Part shown: in pieces, positions 1-8,166 of the stretch
How positions within the stretch are numbered: the stretch's first letter is position 1
Layout of the letters: each line of letters starts with the position of its first letter
DNA from: Planctomycetota bacterium
Lineage (GTDB): Bacteria; Planctomycetota; SBBH01; JACQRN01
Assembly: GCA_016206515.1 (NCBI GenBank)
Contig: JACQRN010000211.1
Span: forward strand, 1 to 39,468
Direction: 5' to 3'
Length of the DNA: 39,468 bases
Program-made: the position numbers and the translations under genes
The notes under the pieces: generated by a model
Databases searched by the model: none
The model's input: only the letters and a program-made list of their open reading frames with translations
Told to the model about the DNA's origin: nothing

Positions 1-254
1 CAGAAAGTGGTACGCCATCCGGTCACCCTCCCCAGGGGGAAATGCGACCCCCCTCTACCTATAGGGAAAGGAGGGCCTCCGGACTACACGCGGAACAGAG
101 GGTTATGCGACAGGCTCCAATCTATTCTACAATACACGAAGGGGATGGACGGCTCCATCGTCCGCGCCGGAGACAAGCACATGCGCCAGGGGACCGAATA
201 CCGTTACATTCACGGCGAGGGCGTGCGGCATGGCAGGACTACCAGGAGGGGATC
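1..254. other. Intergenic leader upstream of the signalling operon
   Basis: No convincing gene is visible here. The short reading frames have no ribosome-binding site and overlap the receiver gene. A good -10-like TACAAT lies at 128-133 with only a weak GCGACA at 107-112 as a possible -35. A 6-bp hairpin (GATGGA/TCCATC, 144-159) sits in the putative leader. The leader would be about 115 bases. I could not match it to a known riboswitch class. Confidence 0.4.
107..133 (+). promoter_or_regulatory. Possible promoter of the signalling operon
   Basis: TACAAT at 128-133 matches the sigma-70 -10 consensus in five of six positions. The only -35 candidate, GCGACA at 107-112, is poor and its spacing is 15. 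It is the best candidate upstream of the first gene of the operon. Confidence 0.3.
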
Positions 255-683
255 ATGAAAACCGAGAAGGGAAGCGAACGGGTGAAAACCGTCCTGTGCG
301 TGGATGACGAGGAGAACGTCCTGAACGCGCTCAAGCGCCTCTTCCGGGGGATGCCCTACCGCGTGCTGACCTCGGCAAGCAGCGAAGAGGCGCTCCGGAT
401 CGTCGAGACGGAGAAACCGGACCTGATCCTCCTGGACCTCCGGATGCCGGAACTCGACGGCTGGGGGTTCCTCAAGGAGATCCGCTCACGCGGGCTTACG
501 AATCTTCCCGTCGTCATGGTGACGGGGGAAGGATCCGATGAATCGGCGATGCGAGGGTACCGCGAGGGCGGAACCTACTACATCACCAAACCCTTCAAGA
601 ACGAGACGGTGCGGCAGATCGTGGACTACTTGATCGGCGACCTCTCGGAAGAACAGCGCCGGTGGCTTGAGCAAAGGCTCTAA
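255..683 (+). CDS. Single-domain response regulator (CheY-like receiver)
   Basis: A 142-residue cytoplasmic receiver with no output domain. The acidic pair is in VDDEENVL near residues 16-18. The phospho-acceptor is D61 in LLDLRMPELDG, and the conserved T and K are in MVTGEG and ITKPF. ATG 255 is chosen because AGGAGGGG lies just upstream; an earlier in-frame ATG at 42 has no such site and would add unrelated arginine-rich sequence. It is the first gene of a plus-strand cluster that includes a histidine kinase at 961, which is its most likely phosphodonor. The C-terminal tail (about 15 residues, EEQRRWLEQRL) extends past the usual fold. Family assignment is firm; partner and output are inferred. 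Confidence 0.93.
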   Translation: MKTEKGSERVKTVLCVDDEENVLNALKRLFRGMPYRVLTSASSEEALRIVETEKPDLILLDLRMPELDGWGFLKEIRSRGLTNLPVVMVTGEGSDESAMRGYREGGTYYITKPFKNETVRQIVDYLIGDLSEEQRRWLEQRL

Positions 684-713
684 AGGCTGGCGCATGAGGC
701 GGAAATCTACGAG

Positions 714-956
714 ATGCCCCCCGTCCAGATGGAGAGATACTGGGTGAGGAAGATCTACCAGGGAGATATCGTCTCCGCGCCCCCCACGAGGGTTTCGGCC
801 TCGGCGGCCATCCGGGCGGTCAGCCGGGACGAAGGGGGGATCTCTTTCGTTCTGGTGAACGATGTGACGGCGGATGTCAAGGTTCTCAGGATCGACGGCC
901 GCCTGCCGGCGGAGGGCGGCTACCTGTTGCGTGCGACGGCGCCGAGGGACCGGTAG
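714..956 (+). CDS. Small hypothetical protein between receiver and kinase
   Basis: An 80-residue protein I do not recognise. It shows an alternating pattern suggestive of beta strands (VRKIYQGDIVSAPP, ISFVLVNDVTADVKVLRI) and no membrane segment or signal peptide. It sits 30 bases after the receiver stop codon and 4 bases before the kinase start, so it is very likely co-transcribed. It is in the same frame as the receiver, and the codons between that stop and this ATG also read as plausible protein, so the two could derive from one longer gene. An alternative start at GTG/CTG codons further upstream cannot be excluded. No strong ribosome-binding site is visible. Confidence 0.55.
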   Translation: MPPVQMERYWVRKIYQGDIVSAPPTRVSASAAIRAVSRDEGGISFVLVNDVTADVKVLRIDGRLPAEGGYLLRATAPRDR

Positions 957-960
957 GTGG

Positions 961-2463
961 ATGACAGCCGCCATCAACGTCCACAGGCAGATGGGGCTGT
1001 TGGCGCTCGCCGGGACATTGCTGGCGGCGGGGGTCGCCGCGCTCGTTTTCGGCCTCCTTTCGCAACAGGCGGTCGAGCGCGACGGCACGGAGGATGGTCT
1101 CAAACAGATGGCGGTCATCGGGAAGACCGTCCAGGGGTGCACGGCATTGCTCCTGTCCGTGAAGCCGTCCGTCGAGGGGGCGTTGTCCTCAGAGGATATG
1201 GAGCGCGCCCGGGGGCGCTGGGGGGAACTTCACGAGGAGCTGACAGGGAGGCTCCAGCCGATGAGATCGTTGTGCGGCAATTCTCCTGGAGATGAGACAA
1301 CATGGAACCTCCTCGGCAAGGTGGATCAAGGGATCCAGGAATGGTTTCGGTTGACCTCCCTGCAAGCTACCGGGGAGGTCGAGGAGATTCGCGAGGACGT
1401 GGACCGGGATATCGCCGCCTTGCAGGCAGAGATACGCAGCATGGAGACCCGCGCCTTGCAGGTGTTGTCCGTAGAACTTGAAAACACCCGGCGCGAAAGC
1501 CAACGGGTGCTCTACCGGTACGCCGCGGGAGTGTGCGTGTTGTCGGGCTTGACTGTGTTCTGTTTTCTCTGGACCTACCGATCTGTCGTGAAAATGTTCG
1601 ACACCACCGAGAGATTGCATCGCGAACTGCAGGGGAACCAGGCGCAACTGGTGCACTCGGAGAAGATGGCCGGGTTGGGCCAGATCGCGGCAGGCGTCGC
1701 CCACGAGATCAACAACCCCGTGGGGTTCATCATGAGCAACCTGGGCACCCTGACGGGGTACGTCTCCACCTTCAAAGGGCTCCTGGACGAGTACCAGCGC
1801 TTCAGCTCGGCCTTCCAGGAAGGGCGCAGCGGGGAAGCGGCGGAGATCCTCGCGCGGATCCAGGAGATCATCGAGAAGGAGGATCTCGACTACGTCCGCA
1901 AGGATGTGGACCAGCTCCTTTCCGAATCCGCGGAGGGCACCCACCGGATCAAGGAGATCGTCCAGAGTTTGAAGAGCTTCGCACACATCGACGAGGCCCA
2001 GGTCAAGGAGGCCAACGTCAACGACTGCATCGAGACCACCCTGAAGGTGATCTGGAACGAGCTGAAGTACAAGTGCAAGGTCTTGAAACGCCTGGGGGAC
2101 CTCCCCCCCATCCGCTGCTACCCGGGTCAGCTGAACCAGGTCTTCATGAACCTCCTCATCAACGCCGCCCAGGCCATCCCCGAGCGCGGGGAGATCCGGA
2201 TCGAGACCGAGGCCTCCGACAAAGACGTCATCGTGCGCATCTCGGACACGGGGACCGGCATCCCCGAGGAGAACCTGGCCAAACTCTTCACCCCGTTCTT
2301 CAGCACCAAACCCGTGGGCAAGGGGACCGGGCTCGGCCTCTCCATCGCCTTCGGGATCATCCAGAAGCACGGGGGCAGGATCGATGCCCGGAGCACGGTG
2401 GGCAAGGGCACCACCTTCACGATCCACCTGCCGTTGCGGGGGGGGGGGGACTGTGAACCATGA
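961..2463 (+). CDS. Membrane sensor histidine kinase
   Basis: A 500-residue inner-membrane histidine kinase. A first TM helix lies at about residues 10-35, a periplasmic helical sensor region follows, and a second TM helix lies at about 185-205 (GVCVLSGLTVFCFLW). The dimerisation box GVAHEINNP carries the phospho-accepting H248. The HATPase domain has N (LLINAAQA), G1 (DTGTGIP), F (LFTPFFS) and G2 (GKGTGLGLS) boxes. The sequence between H box and N box is longer than usual, with an extra helical stretch at about 275-330. ATG 961 is preferred over the in-frame 874 because the earlier codons encode arginine/cysteine-rich sequence overlapping the previous gene. The 3' end contains a run of 12 G (2438-2449), and the stop overlaps the next start (ATGA). 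Neighbouring receivers are the likely targets. Confidence 0.92.
   Translation: MTAAINVHRQMGLLALAGTLLAAGVAALVFGLLSQQAVERDGTEDGLKQMAVIGKTVQGCTALLLSVKPSVEGALSSEDMERARGRWGELHEELTGRLQPMRSLCGNSPGDETTWNLLGKVDQGIQEWFRLTSLQATGEVEEIREDVDRDIAALQAEIRSMETRALQVLSVELENTRRESQRVLYRYAAGVCVLSGLTVFCFLWTYRSVVKMFDTTERLHRELQGNQAQLVHSEKMAGLGQIAAGVAHEINNPVGFIMSNLGTLTGYVSTFKGLLDEYQRFSSAFQEGRSGEAAEILARIQEIIEKEDLDYVRKDVDQLLSESAEGTHRIKEIVQSLKSFAHIDEAQVKEANVNDCIETTLKVIWNELKYKCKVLKRLGDLPPIRCYPGQLNQVFMNLLINAAQAIPERGEIRIETEASDKDVIVRISDTGTGIPEENLAKLFTPFFSTKPVGKGTGLGLSIAFGIIQKHGGRIDARSTVGKGTTFTIHLPLRGGGDCEP
2438..2449 (+). repeat. Poly-G tract of 12 in the kinase 3' end
   Basis: Twelve consecutive G residues encode the glycine-rich tail of the kinase, ten bases before the next start codon. 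Tracts of this length are prone to slippage. A +1 change would end the kinase at a TGA a few codons later; a -1 change would extend it into the next gene. The tract may also serve as a G-rich ribosome-binding site for the gene at 2460. Confidence 0.85.
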
Positions 2464-3275
2464 CTAACCACACGGTCCTCTGTGTGGATGACGAGGCGAG
2501 CGTCCTGGCCGCCTTGAAGCGACTTCTGCGGAAGGAGGATTACGCCGTTCTCACTGCGGAGAGCGGTGCGGAGGGCCTGGCCCTCCTGGAGAAGAATCCC
2601 GTGCAGGTTGTCATCTCCGACCAACGGATGCCACAGATGACAGGGACCGAATTCCTCCAGCAGGTGAAGGGGCGCCGTCCGGAAGCGGTTCGTGTGATCC
2701 TCTCTGGATACGCCGAGATGGCAAGCATTCTGGAGGCCATCAACCAGGGGGAAATCTACCGTTTCCTCGCCAAACCATGGCAGGACGAGGAGCTGAAGGT
2801 CGCCATCCGCCAATGCCTGGAGCAGTATGACATCCGGGCCGAGAACCGGCAGCTTCTGCGACAGATCCAGGCCCAGAACGGGCAATTGAAGGTTCTGAAC
2901 GGGAAGCTGGAGGAGACCGTCCAGGAGAGGACAAGATCCCTGCAGATGTCCCAGGACATCCTCTCGAAACTCGGGACGCCCATCCTCGGCGTGAGCGTGG
3001 AAGGACTGGTGGTCTTCGTCAACGAGGCGGCCTCGGCGCTGTTGCCCTCCGACACCAGGAACCTCGTCGGTGTCGCCGCCAGCGACGTGTTCCCTGACGG
3101 AATCATGAAGGCGATCGACCGATGCCTTGGGGGATCGGAGTCCGTCCAGGCGCATCCCGTCCAGTGGGCCGACAGGTCCTTGCGCGTGCGCGTCGACCCC
3201 CTGAAGACGGAAGGCCGATTGAGAGGATGCATCCTGACACTGGGAGGCGGCTATGAGCGCGCGAGTGATGGATGA
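2460..3275 (+). CDS. Response regulator with coiled coil and PAS domain
   Basis: A 271-residue cytoplasmic regulator. The receiver covers residues 1-125, with VDDE at 9-12, phospho-acceptor D54 (ISDQRMPQMTG) and lysine in FLAKPWQDEEL. A helical, probably coiled-coil linker follows at about 130-170, then a PAS-like domain at about 175-265 (GVSVEGLVVFVNEAA, then an FPDG segment). No DNA-binding or enzymatic output is present, so it probably passes signals through protein contacts. Receivers followed by a coiled coil and PAS often stand next to kinases and HD-type proteins; that is family knowledge, not shown here. The start overlaps the kinase stop (ATGA) and the end overlaps the HDOD gene by 23 bases, which suggests coupled translation. 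Confidence 0.88.
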   Translation: MTNHTVLCVDDEASVLAALKRLLRKEDYAVLTAESGAEGLALLEKNPVQVVISDQRMPQMTGTEFLQQVKGRRPEAVRVILSGYAEMASILEAINQGEIYRFLAKPWQDEELKVAIRQCLEQYDIRAENRQLLRQIQAQNGQLKVLNGKLEETVQERTRSLQMSQDILSKLGTPILGVSVEGLVVFVNEAASALLPSDTRNLVGVAASDVFPDGIMKAIDRCLGGSESVQAHPVQWADRSLRVRVDPLKTEGRLRGCILTLGGGYERASDG

Positions 3276-4467
3276 CATCCTGAGGAAGGTGCGGTCGATC
3301 CCGCCCCTCCCGAGTGCCGTCAGCGCCCTTCTCGGCATGGTCGATGACCCGGCCGTGGATATCCGGAAGATGGCGCAAGTGATCGCGCAGGATCAGGCGC
3401 TCACCGCCCGTATCCTCCGGGTTGCCAACTCCTCGTTTTACGGCCTCTCCCGCGCGATCGGCACGGTCCAGCAGGCGATCGTGGTCCTGGGGACGCAGGG
3501 CGTCCGGAACCTCGCGCTGGGGATTGCCATCCTCAGCCTCAAGATCGGGAAGTTCGGGACTCCACCCCTGGATCTGACTGCCCTGTGGAGACACTCCCTG
3601 GCTGTCGCAAGTGCCGCACGGGTCTTGGGTGTCCGCCTACGATACCCCGATCCGGAGGAGGTGTTTGTCGCCGGGCTTCTGCATGACATCGGAATGATCC
3701 TCCTGGCCGAGTATTCCCCCGAACGCTACGGGACCCTCCTGAAAGAGGCCGCGTCCCAGGCCATGCCGCTGCATCTTCTGGAACGGCGGGAATTCGGGAT
3801 CGATCATGCCCAGGCCGGCGCGGAACTCTGCAAGCGCTGGAACATCCCGCCGCGCATCGTGGAGGGGATACTCGACCACAACCGGACGATCCTGGAAACG
3901 GGATGCGCCGGGGAGGAACCGACCGCGGCCCAACTGGTTCGGGGCGCGGACGCACTGGCGCGCATTTCAGGGCTCGGCGCGGACGGCGATCCATGCGTGC
4001 AGATGGACTTCCTTGCGCTTCTGGGCGCCAAACATGTGCGCGCCGAGCATCTGCGCATCCTCCTCCTGGGGCTTTCGGAAGAGGTCCGCAAGGCCGAGGT
4101 CTTCTTCAACCTGGACCGCCCGGCTTCCGAAACGCCGCCGCATCCCCAGGAATCTCCCGGGATCTGCGTGTCCGTGGCGGATGTGCCGGAACGGGAGATC
4201 GTCACGCTCTGCCTGCTTTCCCTGGGGTACGCGGTTGTCTTTCCGGATCATCTGGAGACCTCTGCGCATCTCGCCGGGATCGTATCGGACTGTCCGCTTC
4301 CGCCGACCCTGCAGGGGATCGCCAAGAAGACCGGCCTCCCGATCCTCGATCTCCTCCCGCGGCGGGAACAGGAGAAGCGGGGGACAACGGGCTCCTTCCC
4401 GGTGCATCGATTGGAAGACTGGCTCAAGGGGGCGGGCATCCCCGTCCCGTCCGGGGAGCGCCGGTGA
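3253..4467 (+). CDS. HDOD domain protein
   Basis: A 404-residue cytoplasmic protein. The HDOD domain covers about residues 8-215: IPPLPSAV at the start, IAQDQALTARILRVANSSFYG, and the HDIG-like LLHDIGMILLAEY. HDOD proteins resemble HD hydrolases but are generally regarded as non-catalytic signalling scaffolds. A C-terminal region at about 300-404 (ICVSVADVPEREIVTLCLLS, then a lysine-threonine-glycine-leucine stretch) looks like a degenerate receiver without the acidic phosphorylation pocket; that is a tentative reading. The start has GGGAGG just upstream. The stop overlaps the next start (GTGA), so it probably works with the receiver/HD-like protein that follows. Confidence 0.88.
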   Translation: MSARVMDDILRKVRSIPPLPSAVSALLGMVDDPAVDIRKMAQVIAQDQALTARILRVANSSFYGLSRAIGTVQQAIVVLGTQGVRNLALGIAILSLKIGKFGTPPLDLTALWRHSLAVASAARVLGVRLRYPDPEEVFVAGLLHDIGMILLAEYSPERYGTLLKEAASQAMPLHLLERREFGIDHAQAGAELCKRWNIPPRIVEGILDHNRTILETGCAGEEPTAAQLVRGADALARISGLGADGDPCVQMDFLALLGAKHVRAEHLRILLLGLSEEVRKAEVFFNLDRPASETPPHPQESPGICVSVADVPEREIVTLCLLSLGYAVVFPDHLETSAHLAGIVSDCPLPPTLQGIAKKTGLPILDLLPRREQEKRGTTGSFPVHRLEDWLKGAGIPVPSGERR

Positions 4468-5609
4468 GCACACCCAAGATCCTGTTCGTCGACGACGAGG
4501 AGAATGTCCTTTCGGCCTTTCGACGGACGCTCCGCAAGGAACCGATCGAGGTCTCTTCCACGACCTCCCCGCAGGAGGGGATCGATCTTGTGAAGAAGGA
4601 GACGTTCGCCGTCGTCGTCTCGGACCTCCGGATGCCCCAGATGGACGGCGTGGCCTTCCTGAGCCAGGTCCAGAAGGCCTCGCCCGATTCGGTCCGGATC
4701 CTGCTCACGGGCCAGGCGGACCTGGACGCCACGATCGCCGCGGTGAACGAAGGGCGGGTCTTCCGTTTCCTGACCAAGCCATGCCCTCCCGATGTGTTGA
4801 CGGCCGCGCTCGGGATGGCGCTCGACCAGTACCGTCTCGTGGTCGCCGAGCGGGATCTCCTGGAAAACACCCTCAGCGGAAGCGTGAAGGTCCTGACCGA
4901 GATCCTGAGCCTTGTGAACCCGATCGCCTTCAGCCGCGCCGCGCGGATCAAGCGTTACGCCGCCCAGGTCGCCGAACACCTGGGACTCCCGCAGAAATGG
5001 CAGTTCGGGATCGCGGCGATGCTCTCGCAAATCGGATGCGTGACGCTCCCGCCGGACCTGTTGAACAAGGTCTACGCCGACCAGCCCCTCTCCGAAGAGG
5101 AGAAGAAGCTCTTCTCCTCCCACCCCGCCGTGGGGCGCACGCTTTTGGCGAACATCCCCCGGTTGGAACTCGTCGCCCGGATGATCGAGGGACAGCAACA
5201 GCCCTTCCTGATCGCCCAGGGGACGTCCCCATCCGCCGACGAAAGGGTGGCAAGGCTCGGCGCCGAGATCCTGAAAGCCGTCCTCGACTTCGACGCATAC
5301 TTGGCCAAGCGGAAGCCGGCCGCCGACGCCCTTGCCCTGATGCAGGGAAAGGAGGGGAAGTACAACCCGAAGGTGCTCGAGGCTCTCCGGTTGCTGGACG
5401 TCGACCGCGTGATCTTCGTCCTCCAGGCCGTAACGATCAAGCAGCTGACGACCACGATGGTGCTCGACGAGGATGTGTCGACGAACGGTGGCGTGCTGCT
5501 CGTGGTCAAGGGTCAGGAGGTTACCTATCCCGTCATCGAGCGTCTGCGACTCTACGCGGCCCATGGGGCCGGGGTGAAACAGCCGTTCCGGGTGCTGGTG
5601 CGGCAATAG
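4464..5609 (+). CDS. Response regulator with degenerate HD-GYP-like output
   Basis: A 381-residue regulator starting at GTG 4464, overlapping the HDOD stop. The receiver covers residues 1-120 (VDDEENVL, D54 in VSDLRMPQMDG, K in FLTKPCPP). The second half follows the layout of RpfG-type HD-GYP proteins, with LGLPQKWQFGIAAMLSQIG, LPPDLLNKV and HPAVGRTLLANIP. However, the expected HD pair of LHDIG is replaced by SQ, and the first histidine at the domain start is replaced by serine (AFSRAARIKRY). The metal-binding residues of a c-di-GMP phosphodiesterase are therefore largely missing, and a binding or regulatory role is more likely than catalysis. It is the last gene of the signalling operon, ending 40 bases from the convergent pilus operon. 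Confidence 0.88.
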   Translation: MSTPKILFVDDEENVLSAFRRTLRKEPIEVSSTTSPQEGIDLVKKETFAVVVSDLRMPQMDGVAFLSQVQKASPDSVRILLTGQADLDATIAAVNEGRVFRFLTKPCPPDVLTAALGMALDQYRLVVAERDLLENTLSGSVKVLTEILSLVNPIAFSRAARIKRYAAQVAEHLGLPQKWQFGIAAMLSQIGCVTLPPDLLNKVYADQPLSEEEKKLFSSHPAVGRTLLANIPRLELVARMIEGQQQPFLIAQGTSPSADERVARLGAEILKAVLDFDAYLAKRKPAADALALMQGKEGKYNPKVLEALRLLDVDRVIFVLQAVTIKQLTTTMVLDEDVSTNGGVLLVVKGQEVTYPVIERLRLYAAHGAGVKQPFRVLVRQ

Positions 5610-5649
5610 CGGACGGCCCTGCACAGCTGATCATGGAAGGTCAGGATCC

Positions 5650-6099
5650 TCACGGCCCGGGCGGAGGGGAGGGCTTCAGGAGAAGTTCGAAGACCTTCGT
5701 GACGAGCTGGGAGACCTTGAACGGCTTGGGGACGAAGGCGTCGGGCTGGATCTTCGCCTGGCGGAGGCGGTCGAGACCCTTCGGGTGCGCGGTCATCATC
5801 ACCAGGCGGATGTGGCTCGTCCTGGGGTTGGTCTTGACGCGCTGGCACAGTTCCACGCCGTCGATCAACGGCATCATCATGTCCGTCAGGACGAGGACGG
5901 GGAGCTCCCGCTCGATCACCTCCAGCGCCGCCTTCCCGTCCGCCGCGTAGAGGATCCGGTACTGCCCGTCCTTTTCGAACTGCATCCGCAACAGATTCAG
6001 CAGGAGCCGGTTGTCCTCGGCCACGAGGATCGCGGGCGGGAGCGGCTTCCCCGCGGGGGGAGACTCGACCATGGGGGAAGTCTGGCAGACGGACCGCAT
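5650..6099 (-). CDS. Response regulator at the end of the pilus operon
   Basis: A 149-residue single receiver: VAEDNRLLL at about 26-34, phospho-acceptor D73 in LVLTDMMMPLIDG, T in MMTAHP and K in VPKPFKVSQL. It has the CheY/PilG/PilH layout without an output domain. ATG 6099 shares one base with the stop of the PilO-like gene (TAATG), which suggests reinitiation. A second ATG at 6072 would remove nine residues. Its place as the last gene of a 14-gene pilus operon suggests control of pilus assembly or motor activity. The kinase in the facing operon is a candidate partner, but this is inference. Confidence 0.88.
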   Translation of the reverse strand: MRSVCQTSPMVESPPAGKPLPPAILVAEDNRLLLNLLRMQFEKDGQYRILYAADGKAALEVIERELPVLVLTDMMMPLIDGVELCQRVKTNPRTSHIRLVMMTAHPKGLDRLRQAKIQPDAFVPKPFKVSQLVTKVFELLLKPSPPPGP

Positions 6100-6677
6100 T
6101 ACGGGAAGGTGTAAGCCTCCACCTGGAGGGCGCACCGCAACCCGTGCGGGCCCGCCTCGATCGACAGGGAGCGGAAGCAGACCGGCGGCGTCATCGTCGG
6201 CGCAAGCGGCCCGGCCTCTTCCAACCTCCGCAGGTACCCCACGACGGCGGGGAAGGGGCCCTCGAAGGAGATCTCTGCGAGGCGCTGCTGGAACTTCCCC
6301 ACCGGCTGCCCCCCCCGCTTGACCACCCCCGGCGTGGCGGCTAGATCGTAGGTGCGCCCCTTCAACAAGGTCTCGTACGACAGGAACCGGTCGGGGAGGC
6401 TCCCTTCGATCCGTTTCAGGAGCGCGCCGTTGACCGAGAGGATCTCCTGAAGACGCTCCACCTCCTGGCGCAACCCCTGCGGCGTGAACGGGAGCCTTCG
6501 CCCCTCCTGCAGGGCGGTCCAGCGGGGAATGATCGCGGCATAGACGTAGAAAAACGCGAACAGGCAGAACGCCCCCGCCTCGAACGCGACAAGCGTGCGA
6601 AGACGCACGGCCGGGACCCACGACGGCAGGCGCATACCCAGCAGGACGCGATCGAAACGGAGGATCCAGCGTCTCAC
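6099..6677 (-). CDS. pilO: PilO-like pilus alignment-complex protein
   Basis: A 192-residue bitopic inner-membrane protein. A short cytoplasmic N-terminus is followed by one TM helix (about 25-50, VAFEAGAFCLFAFFYVYAA), a periplasmic coiled coil (about 60-95, LRQEVERLQEILSVNG) and a ferredoxin-like region with SFEGPFPAVVGYLRRLEE, typical of PilO/GspM families. GTG 6677 overlaps the upstream stop (GTGA) and has GAGGAG just before it. In type IV pili PilO pairs with PilN to link PilM in the cytoplasm with PilP and the secretin. The gene order M-N-O supports this call more than overall sequence recognition does. The last residues overlap the following receiver gene. Confidence 0.82.
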   Translation of the reverse strand: MRRWILRFDRVLLGMRLPSWVPAVRLRTLVAFEAGAFCLFAFFYVYAAIIPRWTALQEGRRLPFTPQGLRQEVERLQEILSVNGALLKRIEGSLPDRFLSYETLLKGRTYDLAATPGVVKRGGQPVGKFQQRLAEISFEGPFPAVVGYLRRLEEAGPLAPTMTPPVCFRSLSIEAGPHGLRCALQVEAYTFP

Positions 6678-7270
6678 CGGGGCTCCTCGCCGGGAGGCGT
6701 CGGCATCGGCGCCCCGGCGATCTCCCGCACGAGGCACGGCGGGACAAGGGAACACTCGATCTCGACCTGCTGCCACCCGCTCTCGTCGTCCTGCAGGAGG
6801 CCCGGGGTGGCCGAGCGGATCCCGCCACGCCCCGATTCAAGATCCGCGAGAAATGCGACGAGCGCGGCGGAATCCTCGCACAGGACCGAGAGCCGCAGGG
6901 TGTCCGTATCCCGATCGATCTGGAGGGTCCGGAACCGGATCCGCCGGCCCGCCAGGGAGGCGGTATGCAGCAGGAGATCGGACCAGACGCGCCGGCCCGT
7001 GACGATCGTCATGACCCCCTGCGCCTCCAGGCGCATCCGCTCCAGCTCCCCCCGCTGGCGTTCCAACCGCGACATCCGCGCCAGCACCAAAGGATCGGTC
7101 GGCGCAAGGAGCCACCGCCGGTACACGAACCACCCCCCCTCCATCCCGAGCGCGGAGAGGGGAAGCAGGACGGCAAGGACCAGGAGGCTCAGCACGATCC
7201 CGTAATCGTCGCGCCTCCGGCGCAGTTCCCCCGGCAGGAGATTCAACGGCGGGATCCCCTGGTCGCTCAC
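6674..7270 (-). CDS. pilN: PilN-like pilus assembly protein
   Basis: A 198-residue bitopic protein. The cytoplasmic start IPPLNLLPGELRRRRDDY matches the PilN INLLP motif that binds PilM. A TM helix follows at about 25-48 (IVLSLLVLAVLLPLSAL), then a periplasmic coiled coil (about 65-95) and a globular part with VWSDLLLHTASLAGRRIRF. GTG 7270 overlaps the PilM stop (GTGA), and its own stop overlaps the PilO start. The INLLP-type motif makes the call firm even though the periplasmic half is divergent. Confidence 0.85.
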   Translation of the reverse strand: MSDQGIPPLNLLPGELRRRRDDYGIVLSLLVLAVLLPLSALGMEGGWFVYRRWLLAPTDPLVLARMSRLERQRGELERMRLEAQGVMTIVTGRRVWSDLLLHTASLAGRRIRFRTLQIDRDTDTLRLSVLCEDSAALVAFLADLESGRGGIRSATPGLLQDDESGWQQVEIECSLVPPCLVREIAGAPMPTPPGEEPR

Positions 7271-8130
7271 GCCGCGATCCCATCGAGGACGCCGCAGCAG
7301 ACCGCGAACGCGGCGCCCGTCACCCCCGCCGGGAGCCCCCCCTGCGGGAGATCCGGCGGGTAGAGGATCGAGGCGGTCACCCCCAGGTGCATCTGCAGCG
7401 CGCCCGCGATGGCGTCGCTCGCGGCATCCCCGCACAACAGGACCAGGGAGACCGGCGCCAGGGGATGGCGCGTCTCGAAGTGGATCAGATGCCGCTCGCA
7501 GAACCGCAAGAGATCCTGCGCGCGGGGGGGCGCGGCGTGCCGCTGCACGCCGACCCCGCACAGCGCGTCGTTGCGCAGCAGCACGAGCACGGTGGCGTCG
7601 GCGCGCAGGTCGAGAAGCGCCAGGGCCTCCCCCCCCACCCTGGCCCCCAGCCGCGCGAGCGCCGTCGGCGCCACCTCGACGCGCTCGACCCACCCGCCCC
7701 GCGCGCGGACGGCTCGCGAGAGGGTCTCGACGAGCGCCCGGGGAGCCGATGCCAACAGATGCGGCGACGCCCCCTGAATCCCTCCCTCCTCCAGGGGGAA
7801 GGCGTCCAGAACGCTCTCCCGGGCGGCGTCGGGATGGACGCGCGAGACGTGCTCACGCAGGACGGCCTCCTGACCGCGCGTGTCCGGCGGGAGACGCAAG
7901 GTTCGGACCCAGGCAGAGGATCCCGAGAGCGCGAAATAACACGGGGCGCGACGCAGGGAGATCCGGTCCAGGAACCCCTCCAGGCGCCCCTCCCATCCCT
8001 CCTCGCCAGGGAGGATCCCCTCCGCGACGTGCGAGGCGACGATGGACACCCCCTGCGAGGTCCAGGACGCCTCGAGCGCGAGCGAGCGCGCATCGCCCAG
8101 GTCGATCCCCACCCCCCTTCGCGAAGGCAC
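7267..8130 (-). CDS. pilM: PilM-like cytoplasmic ATPase-fold protein
   Basis: A 287-residue protein with the actin-like (ASKHA) outline of PilM: VGIDLGDARSLALEAS at the start, CYFALSGSSAWVRTLRLP, and VGGEALALLDLRADATVLVL where the second phosphate motif is expected. It is shorter than typical PilM (about 350 residues). GTG 8130 is the first start in the frame; GTG a few codons later (before GIDLG) is an alternative. An upstream G-rich run (GAGGGGGGGG) could act as ribosome-binding site. It is followed directly by pilN and pilO, which is the usual order and the main support. Confidence 0.8.
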   Translation of the reverse strand: MPSRRGVGIDLGDARSLALEASWTSQGVSIVASHVAEGILPGEEGWEGRLEGFLDRISLRRAPCYFALSGSSAWVRTLRLPPDTRGQEAVLREHVSRVHPDAARESVLDAFPLEEGGIQGASPHLLASAPRALVETLSRAVRARGGWVERVEVAPTALARLGARVGGEALALLDLRADATVLVLLRNDALCGVGVQRHAAPPRAQDLLRFCERHLIHFETRHPLAPVSLVLLCGDAASDAIAGALQMHLGVTASILYPPDLPQGGLPAGVTGAAFAVCCGVLDGIAA

Positions 8131-8166
8131 CCGCCCCCCCCTCTCACGCGGCCAGGCGCTGGCGCG

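Noticed and set aside
134..254. A c-di-GMP or other riboswitch in the leader of the signalling operon
   Set aside because: Only one short hairpin is visible and the conserved elements of known riboswitch classes could not be matched.
4464..5609. Calling the last signalling gene an active c-di-GMP phosphodiesterase
   Set aside because: The HD dyad is replaced and the first histidine is missing, so catalysis is not supported.
5610..5649. A terminator between the convergent signalling and pilus operons
   Set aside because: No convincing stem-loop was found in the 40-base gap.
3806..5950. A 714-codon frame across the HDOD and receiver/HD genes
   Set aside because: It contradicts two genes with clear domains in other frames and shows no domain of its own.
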